This document shows positions 17,684-26,203 of a stretch of 64,000 nt of DNA, in pieces (position 1 is the first letter of the stretch; every line of letters starts with the position of its first letter). Source of the stretch: Tunturiibacter empetritectus. Its GTDB lineage: Bacteria > Acidobacteriota > Terriglobia > Terriglobales > Acidobacteriaceae. The translations under genes and the position numbers were made by a program. Below the pieces are notes generated by a model. That model made no database searches. It was not told where the DNA came from and saw nothing but the letters and a program-made list of their open reading frames with translations. The DNA lies in contig NZ_JACHDZ010000001.1 of the NCBI RefSeq assembly GCF_014201375.1, forward strand, positions 310,001-374,000, read 5' to 3'.

Positions 17684-19099
17684 CTAGCTCTTTTCTATCC
17701 AGCTTCGGACATTTATAAAACGCAACGCATACACAACGAAGCCCGCTACCAGGATCAGCCCGGCTGTTCGCATCTCTCGCAGGAAGTTCGGTCGCGAAAA
17801 GAGAATGAAGACAAATCCACCCAGCGCCAGCATCACGGGCAGGGGGTACAGCGGCATCCGAAATCCTCGCGTCTTGCGCTCGCGGCGGTGCTTTGGTAGT
17901 AACGTGGCCGTTCCCTGCAACAGAAATTGAAACAAGATACGAATCACTACAAGAGTCGTGATGACTTCCTGCAGTCTGAAGATGCAACACATCAGCGTTA
18001 TGCCGCCGAGGGTCAAAAGGGAGTGCATTGGAACTCGATGTTTCGGATGTACAGCTCCAAACCATGAGGGGAAGTTACCGTCCCGTGCAGCAGCAAAAGG
18101 AATTCGCGAATATCCGAGCAATAACGCAAACACGGATGCAAGCGCTGCGAGGGCGATTAGCAGAACGATCACTCCGGCGGCGGTATGCCCGTAAAGTTTC
18201 TCCATGAAGACTGCCATCGTGAACATGCGAGCATGGCTGTCGGTGTTCTGTGCCATCTCTCGCCATGGGAGTACGCCAAGAACGCTTATGTTCATCAGCA
18301 GATAGAGCGTCGCGACAACGCCGATTGAGCCCAGCACGGCACGTGGAATAGTCCTTTCGGGATCGCGGACTTCTGCGCCGAGGAAGCATACCCCGTAGTA
18401 GCCCCAATAATCGTAGGCAGAGATCAGCATTCCATTCCCGAGTCCGAGGAAGAACGCAGGGCTGAGGTGAAAGGCCCCAGCAGGGAAGTCGAAGGCCAGA
18501 TGCGGGCTGAAGTGGGTAAATCCAACCACAATCAGCAAGACAAGCGTAAGACCTACGGTAACTCCAAGCCAGCGTGCGATTCGACCGATGGCGAAGATGC
18601 TGCGGTGCAGTACGATCACGGCGGCTGCGCATGCGCTCATTGCAATCAGTGTCTGTCCGCTCAGTACCACCGGAACACCGAGAAGCGACGTGGAGGCGAA
18701 TGGGCGGCTCGCGTTCGGGAGGAAAAAAGTGAGGTATTGTGCGAATCCGATACACCCGGAGGCGATCGAGAGGGGGGCACTGATCAGGACCTGCCAGGCG
18801 TAGAGAAAGGAAAATGCCCGCCCCCAGCTCTTCTCTCCGTAGAGGTGCTTCAGGTAGGCGTAGGAGCCGCCGGCCTCAGGGTACGCAGTGCCTAGTTCGC
18901 TCCAGATCAGGCCGTCGCAGAGGGAGAGGAGGGCGCCCATCAGCCAGCCGAGGATCGCCTGCGGGCCGCCCATGACCCCGACGATGATGGGCAGTGTGAC
19001 GAATGGGCCGACTCCGACCATGTCGATGACGTTGAGGCCCAGCGCTGCTCCGGTGGAGAGGCCGCGATGGAGCTCCCTTGCTTTGGGCTCGGAGTTCAT
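17684..19099 (-). CDS. APC-family amino acid permease
   Basis: 471 residues from the ATG at 19099, whose first bases overlap the stop of the upstream yggS-like gene (ATGA). About 12 hydrophobic helices are visible. The first contains the family signature LNVIDMVGVGPFVTLP; EAGGSYAYLKHLYGE follows helix 2, and SYD-like residues lie around ISAYDYWGYYGVCFLGAEV in helix 6. It imports or exchanges amino acids or amines at the inner membrane; the substrate cannot be read from the sequence. Translational coupling to the PLP-homeostasis gene suggests a shared operon. Confidence 0.85.
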   Translation of the reverse strand: MNSEPKARELHRGLSTGAALGLNVIDMVGVGPFVTLPIIVGVMGGPQAILGWLMGALLSLCDGLIWSELGTAYPEAGGSYAYLKHLYGEKSWGRAFSFLYAWQVLISAPLSIASGCIGFAQYLTFFLPNASRPFASTSLLGVPVVLSGQTLIAMSACAAAVIVLHRSIFAIGRIARWLGVTVGLTLVLLIVVGFTHFSPHLAFDFPAGAFHLSPAFFLGLGNGMLISAYDYWGYYGVCFLGAEVRDPERTIPRAVLGSIGVVATLYLLMNISVLGVLPWREMAQNTDSHARMFTMAVFMEKLYGHTAAGVIVLLIALAALASVFALLLGYSRIPFAAARDGNFPSWFGAVHPKHRVPMHSLLTLGGITLMCCIFRLQEVITTLVVIRILFQFLLQGTATLLPKHRRERKTRGFRMPLYPLPVMLALGGFVFILFSRPNFLREMRTAGLILVAGFVVYALRFINVRSWIEKS

Positions 19100-19794
19100 C
19101 CGGCGCTGGCCACGATCCGTTTGCCGAAGAGGGCTGTCCCGACGCGGACGCAGGTGCTGCCCTCTTCGATGGCTACCTGGAAGTCGTTCGACATTCCCAT
19201 GGATAGCTGCGTGAGCTTCGGGAAGCTGGCGAGCGACTGGTCTCTCAGCTTGCGGAGGTCGCGGAAGTAGGGTCGCGCGAGTTCTGCGTCCTCGGACCAC
19301 GGTGGAACTGTCATCAGGCCTACCGCTTCGACCGACTCTAGCGGCTCGATTGCGGCGAGCAGGGCGGATAGTTCGGCTGGGTTGAGTCCGTGTTTGGACT
19401 CCTCGTGGCTCAGCTTCACCTCGATCAGGATCGGTAGCTTCTTTCCCAGTGCTTTGGCGGCTGCGTCGAGCCGTTGTGCGATCTTCAGCGAGTCAACTGC
19501 GTCGATGGCGTGGAATAGCTCGGCTGCGCGGGCGGTTTTGTTGGATTGGAGCGGGCCGATGAGATGGAACTCGGCGTCGTTCAGGGCTGCGAGGCGCTGG
19601 GATTTTTCCTGAAACTCCTGCACCCGGTTCTCGCCGAAGAGGCGCTGACCGGCGGCGTAGGCTTCGTGGATGACCTCGACCGGGTGGATCTTGCTGACTG
19701 CCATCAGGGCTACTTCGCTGTCGGAGCGGTTGGCTCGGCGGCAGGCTCCGTGGATCTGTTGGTGAAGGTGTTCGAGGTTTCCGGCGATGGACAT
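19096..19794 (-). CDS. YggS/PLPBP family pyridoxal-phosphate homeostasis protein
   Basis: 232 residues, the typical size. It is a TIM-barrel PLP-binding protein without known enzymatic activity. The PLP lysine is K35 in MAVSKIHPVE. Other family motifs are FGENRVQEF, FHLIGPLQSNK, ILIEVKLSHEESKHG, GLMTVPPW, LSMGMSNDFQVAIEEGST and VRVGTALFG. It controls free PLP and amino-acid pools in the cytosol. It is the first gene of a two-gene unit with the APC permease and is divergent from the DUF486 gene by 58 bp. Confidence 0.92.
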   Translation of the reverse strand: MSIAGNLEHLHQQIHGACRRANRSDSEVALMAVSKIHPVEVIHEAYAAGQRLFGENRVQEFQEKSQRLAALNDAEFHLIGPLQSNKTARAAELFHAIDAVDSLKIAQRLDAAAKALGKKLPILIEVKLSHEESKHGLNPAELSALLAAIEPLESVEAVGLMTVPPWSEDAELARPYFRDLRKLRDQSLASFPKLTQLSMGMSNDFQVAIEEGSTCVRVGTALFGKRIVASAG

Positions 19795-19852
19795 GCTCTT
19801 TGCATCTTATCGTTTAGCTTCCCATTGGATTGACAGGAGACCGAAACGAACT

Positions 19853-20182
19853 ATGTGGACCATCTTTTTGCTGATTGGTTCGAATATCTTTATGACCTTC
19901 GCCTGGTATGGGCACCTGAAGTTCAAGGAGGTGCCGTTGTGGAAGGTGATTGTGGTGAGCTGGGGCATCGCCTTCTTTGAGTACTGCCTGCAGGTGCCGG
20001 CCAACCGGATCGGGTCGAAGAGCTTCAGTCCGGATCAGCTCAAGGTGATTCAGGAGGTGATTACGCTGACGGTGTTCGGCGTGTTTTCGACCTTTTACTT
20101 CGGTGACAAGCTGCATTGGAACCACTTTGCGGCCTTTGGCTGCCTGATCGCTGGTGCGTTTTTCATGTTCCATAAGTTCTGA
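19853..20182 (+). CDS. DMT-superfamily small membrane protein (DUF486)
   Basis: 109 residues from the ATG at 19853, preceded by ACAGGAGA. The longer open frame upstream overlaps yggS and is unlikely. Four hydrophobic helices are visible; the N-terminus MWTIFLLIGSNIFMTFAWYG and the internal FEYCLQVPANRIG are characteristic of DUF486, small drug/metabolite-transporter-like proteins of unknown substrate in the inner membrane. A dispersed palindromic repeat begins 9 bp after its stop and may act as its 3' end structure. Confidence 0.85.
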   Translation: MWTIFLLIGSNIFMTFAWYGHLKFKEVPLWKVIVVSWGIAFFEYCLQVPANRIGSKSFSPDQLKVIQEVITLTVFGVFSTFYFGDKLHWNHFAAFGCLIAGAFFMFHKF

Positions 20183-20190
20183 AGGAACTG

Positions 20191-20357
20191 CGCCCTGCGC
20201 GGGCGGCGGTCACTTCGTGACTTGTATACCCCTTCGGTTGGTCCTCCCGTTGGTCGGAGACTAATCTCGCCGCCGACCAACGGGATGCCGAGGCGAAGCC
20301 GGTATACACCCCACGAAGTGGGCGCGGCCCGCGCAGGGCGCCCGTCCGGCAGGACAC
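20191..20357. repeat. Dispersed palindromic intergenic repeat, copy 3 (two inverted halves)
   Basis: This has the same architecture as 1-180 but in the opposite orientation. CGCCCTGCGCGGGCGGCGG, TCACTTCGTGA, TTGTATACCCC and a GGTTGGTC arm make one half. The inverted second half ends in GCCCGTCCGGCAGGACAC, the complement of the left border of copy 1. It lies immediately after the DUF486 stop codon. Confidence 0.75.
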
Positions 20358-20499
20358 AGCCTCGATCCCCACCCCACCCCCCTCCTATTACAAAGCGTAA
20401 CTTCTTTAGATGGAGTGGTTTACAGAGGGGGTATTACCTGTAAAACATTCCATCTAAAGGACTTGCTTGCAGAATACTGTTTCTAAACGGGTTATGCCG

Positions 20500-20555
20500 G
20501 AAAAGACAAATACAGGGACCCTTCCCCCTTCGGCCCAGGGGTCAGGATGACAACC
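20500..20555. repeat. AAAGACAAATAC...TCAGGATGAC intergenic repeat
   Basis: AAAAGACAAATACAGGGACC and GGTCAGGATGACAACC match the ends of the element at 22945-23015 (AAAGACAAATACGGGGATCC to CTCAGGATGACGA); the middles differ. It is a short member of a second dispersed repeat family. Confidence 0.5.
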
Positions 20556-20632
20556 TTATTTTGCCTCTGTAACTAGTATAGAGAATTGGATATAACTTAT
20601 ACGCCACGGCTATCTCTAAGAATAGGAAAGAG

Positions 20633-21405
20633 TTAGATGGTTTGTGGGCTTGACAGCTGGTTTGGGCGAAATTTGGGGCAGTCGCACCATGGCTCACTCG
20701 GGCAGTTTAACCCGAGTAGCCTTTTCGTGGGATGGGTCATCAGCTTTGGTGTTGGCGTGAGGGCTGGCGAGTACAGTGCGTGATAGGAATTTGATTCGTA
20801 ATCGCAACAGGTTACTTCAATGGAATATTGAAATGATTGAATTTGTGACGTTCGATTTCCGGGCAAGGTCCAAAGAAGTCTGCCGTTCGCCACGCTACCC
20901 CGTTCTATGGTAATTTCGGCAGTCTTCACGTTTAGCAGGTCGTTGTTGTCTATTAGCAGCACCTCATCACCCACCGTAACGCTATAAGGTTCGCGTAAGT
21001 AGAAGATGTCATCTTCTCTTGAGCGGTGCCGAGTCGATATGTGGCGCTCCAATCTGTCGTTACGGAAGCGTGCCCCTTGTTGAGTATCCTTGCCAGCATG
21101 AAGAAAATGGTCAGGTCGTAGCTAGCGTCATACAACGGAATCGTTGTTCCGACTAGGAAATCGAACTTGGGGGATTCAATACGAGCAAGGGCCCCTTCCT
21201 TTTCATCTCTTTCTTTCGACCACGCCTGATAGAACCCGAATGCAAAGAAGAACACCCCGCTTGCTACTAGCCACGAAGCGGGAACGTTCTTTTCTTTGTA
21301 GTGCTCCCAGACGGCAATTGCGAACAAGGCGACAGCGAAAATCACGCTACCACCTCCAAGCAGTCCTGCAGTTCTAAGAAAATCAAGCCATCTCGGTATC
21401 CGCAT
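20633..21405 (-). pseudogene. Frameshifted gene for an unknown two-helix membrane protein
   Basis: The 5' part (from the ATG at 21405) encodes two membrane helices (AGLLGGGSVIFAVALFAIAVW and SWLVASGVFFFAFGFYQAW), then a charged segment and a soluble domain up to RLGTAQEKMT. The fold clearly continues in a neighbouring frame as FYLREPYSVTVGDEVLLID, then LLWTLPGNRTSQIQSF and VTCCDYESNSYHALYSP, stopping at 20633. The break lies near 21005-21015, inside a perfect AGAAGAT-GTC-ATCTTCT inverted repeat, and restoring one base would rejoin the frames. It is either a genuine pseudogene or an assembly error at a hairpin. The family is not recognised. Confidence 0.6.
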
Positions 21406-21606
21406 GAAAGGAAGTGTCTCACTAGCTACTACCTTGCGTCACGGTGATAATCTCCGAATAGTAATGAGAGACGGTGGTGATTGCTTTTGTTTTGTGGACT
21501 TGAGAGGGTGTTTTGCAGGTTTTTTGATGGTGTTGCGTGGTGGGTTTCTTGCTTTGAGAGGAGAGATGAGAAACTGCGACCGTGCATCGGGATTCTCATC
21601 TACTGA

Positions 21607-22923
21607 GTGAACCATGTCTCAACGTTACCTTCGATTGGGCCAGATCAACGAGGGGTTGGTCATATCGTCGAACGGAGCCTAGCTTTCTTGGTTGAACCCT
21701 CGTCCTTCTTCAATCGCATCTTCCGAGCGTTTCGATACCGTGATTTCCGGATCATGTGGCTGGGTGCGTGTGTCTCTACCATCGGCACGTTTGTGCAGCA
21801 GTTCGCGCAAAGCTGGCTGGTCTACGACCTCACAAGAGATCCCTTTTATCTCGGACTGGATCTGTTCCTGGGACAGCTGCCGATCATGCTGTTTTCTCTG
21901 TTCGGTGGTGTCTTTGCTGACCGGCTGGACAGGAGGAAGATGCTGCTGTCGTCGCAGTACATCCAGATGATCTGCGCCTTTACCTTGACGTTGCTCTTCG
22001 CTACCCATACGGTCAGGGTCTGGCACATCCTGACCTTGTCTTTCGTCGTTGGGGTTGGGCAGTCCTTTGGCGGACCAGCCTACTCCGCGCTGTTGCCAAC
22101 GCTGGTGGAACCTCAAGACCTTGCCAATGCAATTTCGATGAACTCCATTCAGTTCAATCTTGCGCGCATCATCGGCCCGACACTCGGAGGCCTCGCGTAT
22201 ACCGCCTTTGGAGCGACCTGGTGCTTCGCATTGAACGGCGTCTCCTTCGTTGCGGTGATCCTTTCTCTGTTCGCTATCAAGACGCAGTTCGTTGCACCTA
22301 AGACACAGATGTCCGTCTTGAAGAGCATGAAGGAGGGAATCGGATTTATTAGAGATCGGGAGGGTTTGACTCCGCTCGTCGTGCTGGCGTTTTGCACGAC
22401 TCTGTTCGGTTTTTCTTTGACTGGATTTCTCCCGGTGATTGTGCGGACGATCTTCCACAGAGGCCCCGGGACCTATGAGCTTTTGCTGGTTTTCTCAGGT
22501 GCCGGATCGATTTGTGGAGCTCTGCTGGTCGCGGCGATGGAGAAGCTGAAAGGTCAGGCGCGTCTGGCGGTGCTTGCCCTTTTCGCGCTTGGGCTTGCGA
22601 CGGCCGGATTTTCAGTATCCAAGTGGCTTCCAATCTCTTGCGTTTTGATTTTTCTTGCCGGCGCGGCTGTGATGGCATCTGCCTCGCTCATGTTGTCAGT
22701 CGTTCAACTCATTGTTGTTGACTCGATGCGAGGGAGGGTGATGAGCGTCTATAGTCTGGCGTTTCGCTCTGGGATACCACTAGGCGCGCTAATTCTGGGG
22801 AAGCTGATTCCACTCCTGGGCATCTCGATCGCTGTGGGGGGATTCGGATTGTGCCTGGTGGGTGTGGCTGGCTACTTTCTCATCGTCATGACCAAGCTGC
22901 CGACCTTTCAACGAAAGGCATAG
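21607..22923 (+). CDS. MFS transporter, DHA3/EntS-like exporter
   Basis: 438 residues from a GTG at 21607; no clear ribosome site is visible, and the first 35 residues before FRAFRYRDFRIMWLG are not typical of the family, so the true start could be later. Twelve hydrophobic helices are visible. Motifs include SWLVYDLTRDPFYLGL, GGVFADRLDRRKMLL (the DRLDRR loop between helices 2 and 3), NAISMNSIQFNLARIIGP and MRGRVMSVYSLAF, all typical of EntS-like siderophore or drug exporters at the inner membrane. The substrate is unknown. Confidence 0.82.
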   Translation: MNHVSTLPSIGPDQRGVGHIVERSLAFLVEPSSFFNRIFRAFRYRDFRIMWLGACVSTIGTFVQQFAQSWLVYDLTRDPFYLGLDLFLGQLPIMLFSLFGGVFADRLDRRKMLLSSQYIQMICAFTLTLLFATHTVRVWHILTLSFVVGVGQSFGGPAYSALLPTLVEPQDLANAISMNSIQFNLARIIGPTLGGLAYTAFGATWCFALNGVSFVAVILSLFAIKTQFVAPKTQMSVLKSMKEGIGFIRDREGLTPLVVLAFCTTLFGFSLTGFLPVIVRTIFHRGPGTYELLLVFSGAGSICGALLVAAMEKLKGQARLAVLALFALGLATAGFSVSKWLPISCVLIFLAGAAVMASASLMLSVVQLIVVDSMRGRVMSVYSLAFRSGIPLGALILGKLIPLLGISIAVGGFGLCLVGVAGYFLIVMTKLPTFQRKA

Positions 22924-22944
22924 GAGTTACTGCCTGCCGAAAGG

Positions 22945-23015
22945 AAAGACAAATACGGGGATCCTTCGACTGCGTGGCTCACAAAGTGCCGTGAGCCACT
23001 TCGCTCAGGATGACG
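22945..23015. repeat. Dispersed hairpin repeat after the MFS gene
   Basis: It begins AAAGACAAATACGGGGATCC and ends CTCAGGATGACGA. Inside is a perfect 9-bp stem: GTGGCTCAC (22974-22982) with GTGAGCCAC (22991-22999). Degenerate repeats of GGATGACGAC continue to about 23090. It may serve as a terminator-like 3' structure for the upstream gene, although there is no T-run. Confidence 0.55.
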
Positions 23016-23170
23016 ACTTCAGGGGGTGCTCAGGACGACGACATTGTTAGGGATTTGATGACGACGTCGTGGGGCGCTAAGGATGACGGCGTTTGGGTTA
23101 GGGAAGAGGCTTAGTCGGCGACCATTAGTTCGCCGGGGACGATGGGGCGGGTGCGGGGGAGAGTGCCGCG

Positions 23171-23824
23171 TTAGGCGGCAAATCCCATGAGGAGGAGGGA
23201 AGCGGCGAAGATGGCTAGTTTTGTGAGGCTGGCGGCGCGGGTTGCGGGGAGGGTCTTCCAGAAGAGCAGCAGAAGTGCCTGCGAGATGGTGACGGCCCAG
23301 ACAGAGCCGTAGAAGTAGCGGCGCTCCGTGCCTTCGCCTTTGGTGGAGGGCCTGACGCGCGGCAGGACGCCTATCGCGCCGAGCATGAGGATGGTTGCGC
23401 AGAGAGGGAAGTAGGCGTAGCGGTAGATCTGCTGCATGTACCAGTGGCCGGTGGCTGCGGCGATGAGGAGTCCGCTCAGGTTGAGGAGGGCGAAGGTGAG
23501 GACTGCGCTCCAGGCGAAGGTGTAGCAGACGCGGCGGTAGAGGGGGTTGGGCTTGTCCTCGTCGAAGCGGAGGATGTAGGGGCGCGGTTCGGAGCCGGGG
23601 AGGCTGCCGCGCAGCGCGGCGATGCCGGTGCCGGTCAGGACGGCGATGAGCCATGCGAGGTTGCCGCGTCCGAAGCCGTGGGCGAAGAGCGAGAAAATCA
23701 GCGGGCCGGGGGCGAGGAAGAAGACCCAGATCCAGATGGGCCAGTGGGCGAGGCGGTAGAGTGCGGTGTTGCGTTCGCGGATTTTGCGCTGCTGAGCATA
23801 TTCGAGCTTGCCGCTGTATTGCAT
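23171..23824 (-). CDS. Hypothetical polytopic membrane protein
   Basis: 217 residues from the ATG at 23824. About six hydrophobic segments are visible (for example WIWVFFLAPGPLIFSLFAHG, LAWLIAVLTGTGIAAL, VCYTFAWSAVLTFALL, AYFPLCATILMLGAIG and a C-terminal pair). A charged N-terminus (YAQQRKIRERNTALYRLAHW) precedes the first helix. No family is recognised and there is no catalytic motif. It is on the same strand as, and 95 bp downstream of, the DUF3592-like gene, so the two may be co-transcribed. Confidence 0.65.
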   Translation of the reverse strand: MQYSGKLEYAQQRKIRERNTALYRLAHWPIWIWVFFLAPGPLIFSLFAHGFGRGNLAWLIAVLTGTGIAALRGSLPGSEPRPYILRFDEDKPNPLYRRVCYTFAWSAVLTFALLNLSGLLIAAATGHWYMQQIYRYAYFPLCATILMLGAIGVLPRVRPSTKGEGTERRYFYGSVWAVTISQALLLLFWKTLPATRAASLTKLAIFAASLLLMGFAA

Positions 23825-23919
23825 ATGGGTGAGTCTCGCAGGGTGTCGGGGGCGGGTCAATCGACCCGGTTGATGGTTTAGGGGCCGTGTCCTCCTTTAC
23901 TCATTTGGGAGAAATAGAG

Positions 23920-24831
23920 TCATGAGTGATCAACGGGCGCGGAGCTTCGCGATGCACTGTACAAGATAGCCAAGGCGGCTGAATAGAAAGCCATCCAATG
24001 TCCGGAGAATCCTCTCCATACTGCAGCGGGAGGATTTGCTCCATTTCCTCCATTGGGAGCATTGACCATGAACAAAAGGAAGTTGACCACCGCATACCCT
24101 CCAAATGCGTAGACCATGTAACGCATCCAATCAGGGGAATTTTTTAAGACGACCTTCCAAAAATCCTTGCGGTTCATAGTCCCAACGAGTCTTTGGGCAA
24201 CAAGCACTGCAGGGAGCCACACGACGAAGATTCCAATGTGAAGAATCCAGAAAAAGGATTCGGGGGCCACGCGCTGCCCCATCAGAGCGCCGAGGTGGAC
24301 CCACAAACTCAATACGAGACCGACGACGGAGAGAACAATAAAGATTGGAAGAAGAGAGCTGATCAACGACGGTATTGACCTTGGTGGTGGCAACGAGGCG
24401 GGAGGTACAGGTGTGCGGCTCTGGAGCAACAATTCGACATCGCGTTCGAGCAAAACAGAACGTGAAGGCTTTTCCGGGTTGTAGTGAACTGCTACTGCCT
24501 TACCTTGAAGATTGCGGATGAATTCTTCGGCCTCGCCTGCGGTAGGGATGTCGCGAGTGTAACGGCCAGAGTAGCTGACGCCAGCGAAAGAATAGGAGTA
24601 CAGGAGCTCGGCTAGGTAATGGCCACTTTTGACGGATAAGGAGAAGTTAGGTTTCGAGATTTGTGCAGAGTCGATCCGGCCATCGGCAAGTGGCCAACTC
24701 TCTCCTCTGCCACGTTGTATCCAGCGCCAAGCTGGTTTAGCTGCGCCGATCAAGGCGAATGCCGCCCACACATAAACCACCCAAGGCCATGTCGAAGGAC
24801 TACTCCAGACTATCGGACCTGCAACCGTCAT
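23920..24831 (-). CDS. DUF3592-like membrane protein
   Basis: 303 residues. A first helix (about residues 15-35) is followed by an extracytoplasmic beta-rich domain (WPLADGRIDSAQI, YSYSFAGVSYSGRYTRD, AVAVHYNPEKPSRSVLLE) that matches the DUF3592 layout, where the HYNPxxP motif is characteristic. Then come five or so further helices (for example LLPIFIVLSVVGLVLSLWV). The function is unknown. It lies 46 bp downstream of trxB on the same strand and may be in its operon. Confidence 0.7.
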   Translation of the reverse strand: MTVAGPIVWSSPSTWPWVVYVWAAFALIGAAKPAWRWIQRGRGESWPLADGRIDSAQISKPNFSLSVKSGHYLAELLYSYSFAGVSYSGRYTRDIPTAGEAEEFIRNLQGKAVAVHYNPEKPSRSVLLERDVELLLQSRTPVPPASLPPPRSIPSLISSLLPIFIVLSVVGLVLSLWVHLGALMGQRVAPESFFWILHIGIFVVWLPAVLVAQRLVGTMNRKDFWKVVLKNSPDWMRYMVYAFGGYAVVNFLLFMVNAPNGGNGANPPAAVWRGFSGHWMAFYSAALAILYSASRSSAPVDHS

Positions 24832-24877
24832 CGTGTGTCGGTTCTCCCGCGAAGATTGTCCCGGATAGCTTAGTCGA

Positions 24878-25831
24878 TCAACGGCCGTGTTCTTCGAGGT
24901 ACTTTTCGACCTCGAGGGCGGCCATGCAGCCGGAGCCGGCGGCGGTGATGGCCTGGCGGTAGCGACGATCCTGGATGTCTCCGCAGGCGAAGACGCCGGG
25001 GATTATCTCGCCGCTGAGGGTGGTGAAGACGTTGTTGCGCGTCTGGATGTAGCCGTCGGGGTCGAGGTCGATCATGCCGCGGAAGGCTTCGGCGTTGGGA
25101 ATGTGGCCGATGGCGAGGAACATGAAGGCGACGGGCAGAACGTACTGCTCGCCGGAGAGCTGGTTTTTGACGCGGAGGCCTTTGACGTCTTTGTCTTCGA
25201 CGCCGAGCACCTCTTCGACGATGGTGCTGGAGAGGAAGCGGATGTTGGGATGAGCCATGGCGCGGTCGAGCATGATCTTGGAGGCGCGGAACTTCTCGCT
25301 GCGGTTGAGGATGGTGACCTTGGAGGCGAAGCGGGTGAGGAAGAGAGCTTCTTCCATGGCGGTGTCGCCGCCGCCGATGACGGCGATCTCTTTTCCTGAG
25401 GCGAAGAAGCCGTCGCAGGTGGCGCAGGAGGTGACGCCGTGGCCGATGAGGGCCTGTTCGGAGGGAAGGTTCAACCAGCGGGCGCTGGCACCGGAGGCGA
25501 TGATGAGAGTGCGGGTGTGGATGGTCTCCTTGCCGAGGTTGAGGGCGAAGGGACGTTTGGTGAGGTCGATGGAGCTGAGGTGGGCGAGGCGGAGTTCGGC
25601 TCCGAAGCGGATGGATTGCTTCTTCATGTTCTCGATGAGGTCGGGGCCTTGCACGCCCTCGGGCCAGCCGGGAAAGTTTTCAACCAGTGTGGTGATGGAG
25701 AGCTGGCCGCCGGGCTCATGGCCTTCAAGGACAAGCGGCTTGAGGTTGGCGCGCGCGGTGTAGATGGCAGCGGTGAGTCCGGCGCAGCCTGAACCGAGGA
25801 TGACAGTGTCGTGCGTTATGTTTTCGGGCAT
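24878..25831 (-). CDS. trxB: Thioredoxin-disulfide reductase
   Basis: 317 residues from the ATG at 25831 (MPENITHD...). An FAD-binding GSGCAGLTAA motif lies near residue 13 and EPGGQL near 40. The redox-active CATC (SCATCDGFF, about residue 137) follows, then the NADPH-binding GGGDTAMEEALFL and the closing FACGDIQDRRYRQ motif. It reduces thioredoxin with NADPH in the cytosol. Length and motif order are standard. The promoter lies in the 84-bp gap shared with a divergent small gene. Confidence 0.95.
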   Translation of the reverse strand: MPENITHDTVILGSGCAGLTAAIYTARANLKPLVLEGHEPGGQLSITTLVENFPGWPEGVQGPDLIENMKKQSIRFGAELRLAHLSSIDLTKRPFALNLGKETIHTRTLIIASGASARWLNLPSEQALIGHGVTSCATCDGFFASGKEIAVIGGGDTAMEEALFLTRFASKVTILNRSEKFRASKIMLDRAMAHPNIRFLSSTIVEEVLGVEDKDVKGLRVKNQLSGEQYVLPVAFMFLAIGHIPNAEAFRGMIDLDPDGYIQTRNNVFTTLSGEIIPGVFACGDIQDRRYRQAITAAGSGCMAALEVEKYLEEHGR

Positions 25832-25915
25832 ATTAGCTCCACTAGTGTAAATGCGCCACGGACGGAAAAGATGCAAAGCGGGGTTTTTGGCGGGATTAGT
25901 GAAACAATTGAGGCT

Positions 25916-26116
25916 ATGGCAAACCTGACCTTGGTGTATGGAATGAGGCTGTTACCTGCGGATGAGATCGCATCGGTGGGCGAGGCGCCCGTAACCCTGA
26001 AGAACGGCAACGAGGCGCATGTGACGCTGCATGTGCTGGAGGGCAGCCGGGAGGAGATCGAGGCGCAGCTGCGGATGAGCATCGACGCGTTCTTCGACTT
26101 CTATCCGGAGATCTAG
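25916..26116 (+). CDS. Small conserved-looking hypothetical protein
   Basis: 66 residues from the ATG at 25916. In-frame ATGs at 25871 and upstream would give longer forms, but the sequence before MANLTLVYG is not protein-like. It is compact, acidic and soluble: a beta-rich first half (LTLVYGMRLLP, NEAHVTLHVLEG) and a helix (SREEIEAQLRMSIDAFFDFYP). The family is not recognised. It is divergent from trxB. Confidence 0.55.
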   Translation: MANLTLVYGMRLLPADEIASVGEAPVTLKNGNEAHVTLHVLEGSREEIEAQLRMSIDAFFDFYPEI

Positions 26117-26203
26117 CAGCGGGGTGCGCAGTGTCCGAAAACAGGACACCCGTTCGTAACGTGACTCTCCTGACGAAGAACAGGGAGAGGGCGGAGGGAC
26201 GGG

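Noticed and set aside
21404..21610. 68-codon open frame between the frameshifted gene and the MFS transporter
   Set aside because: The sequence is biased (Gly/Arg-rich), has no convincing ribosome site and resembles no protein; it lies in the presumed promoter region.
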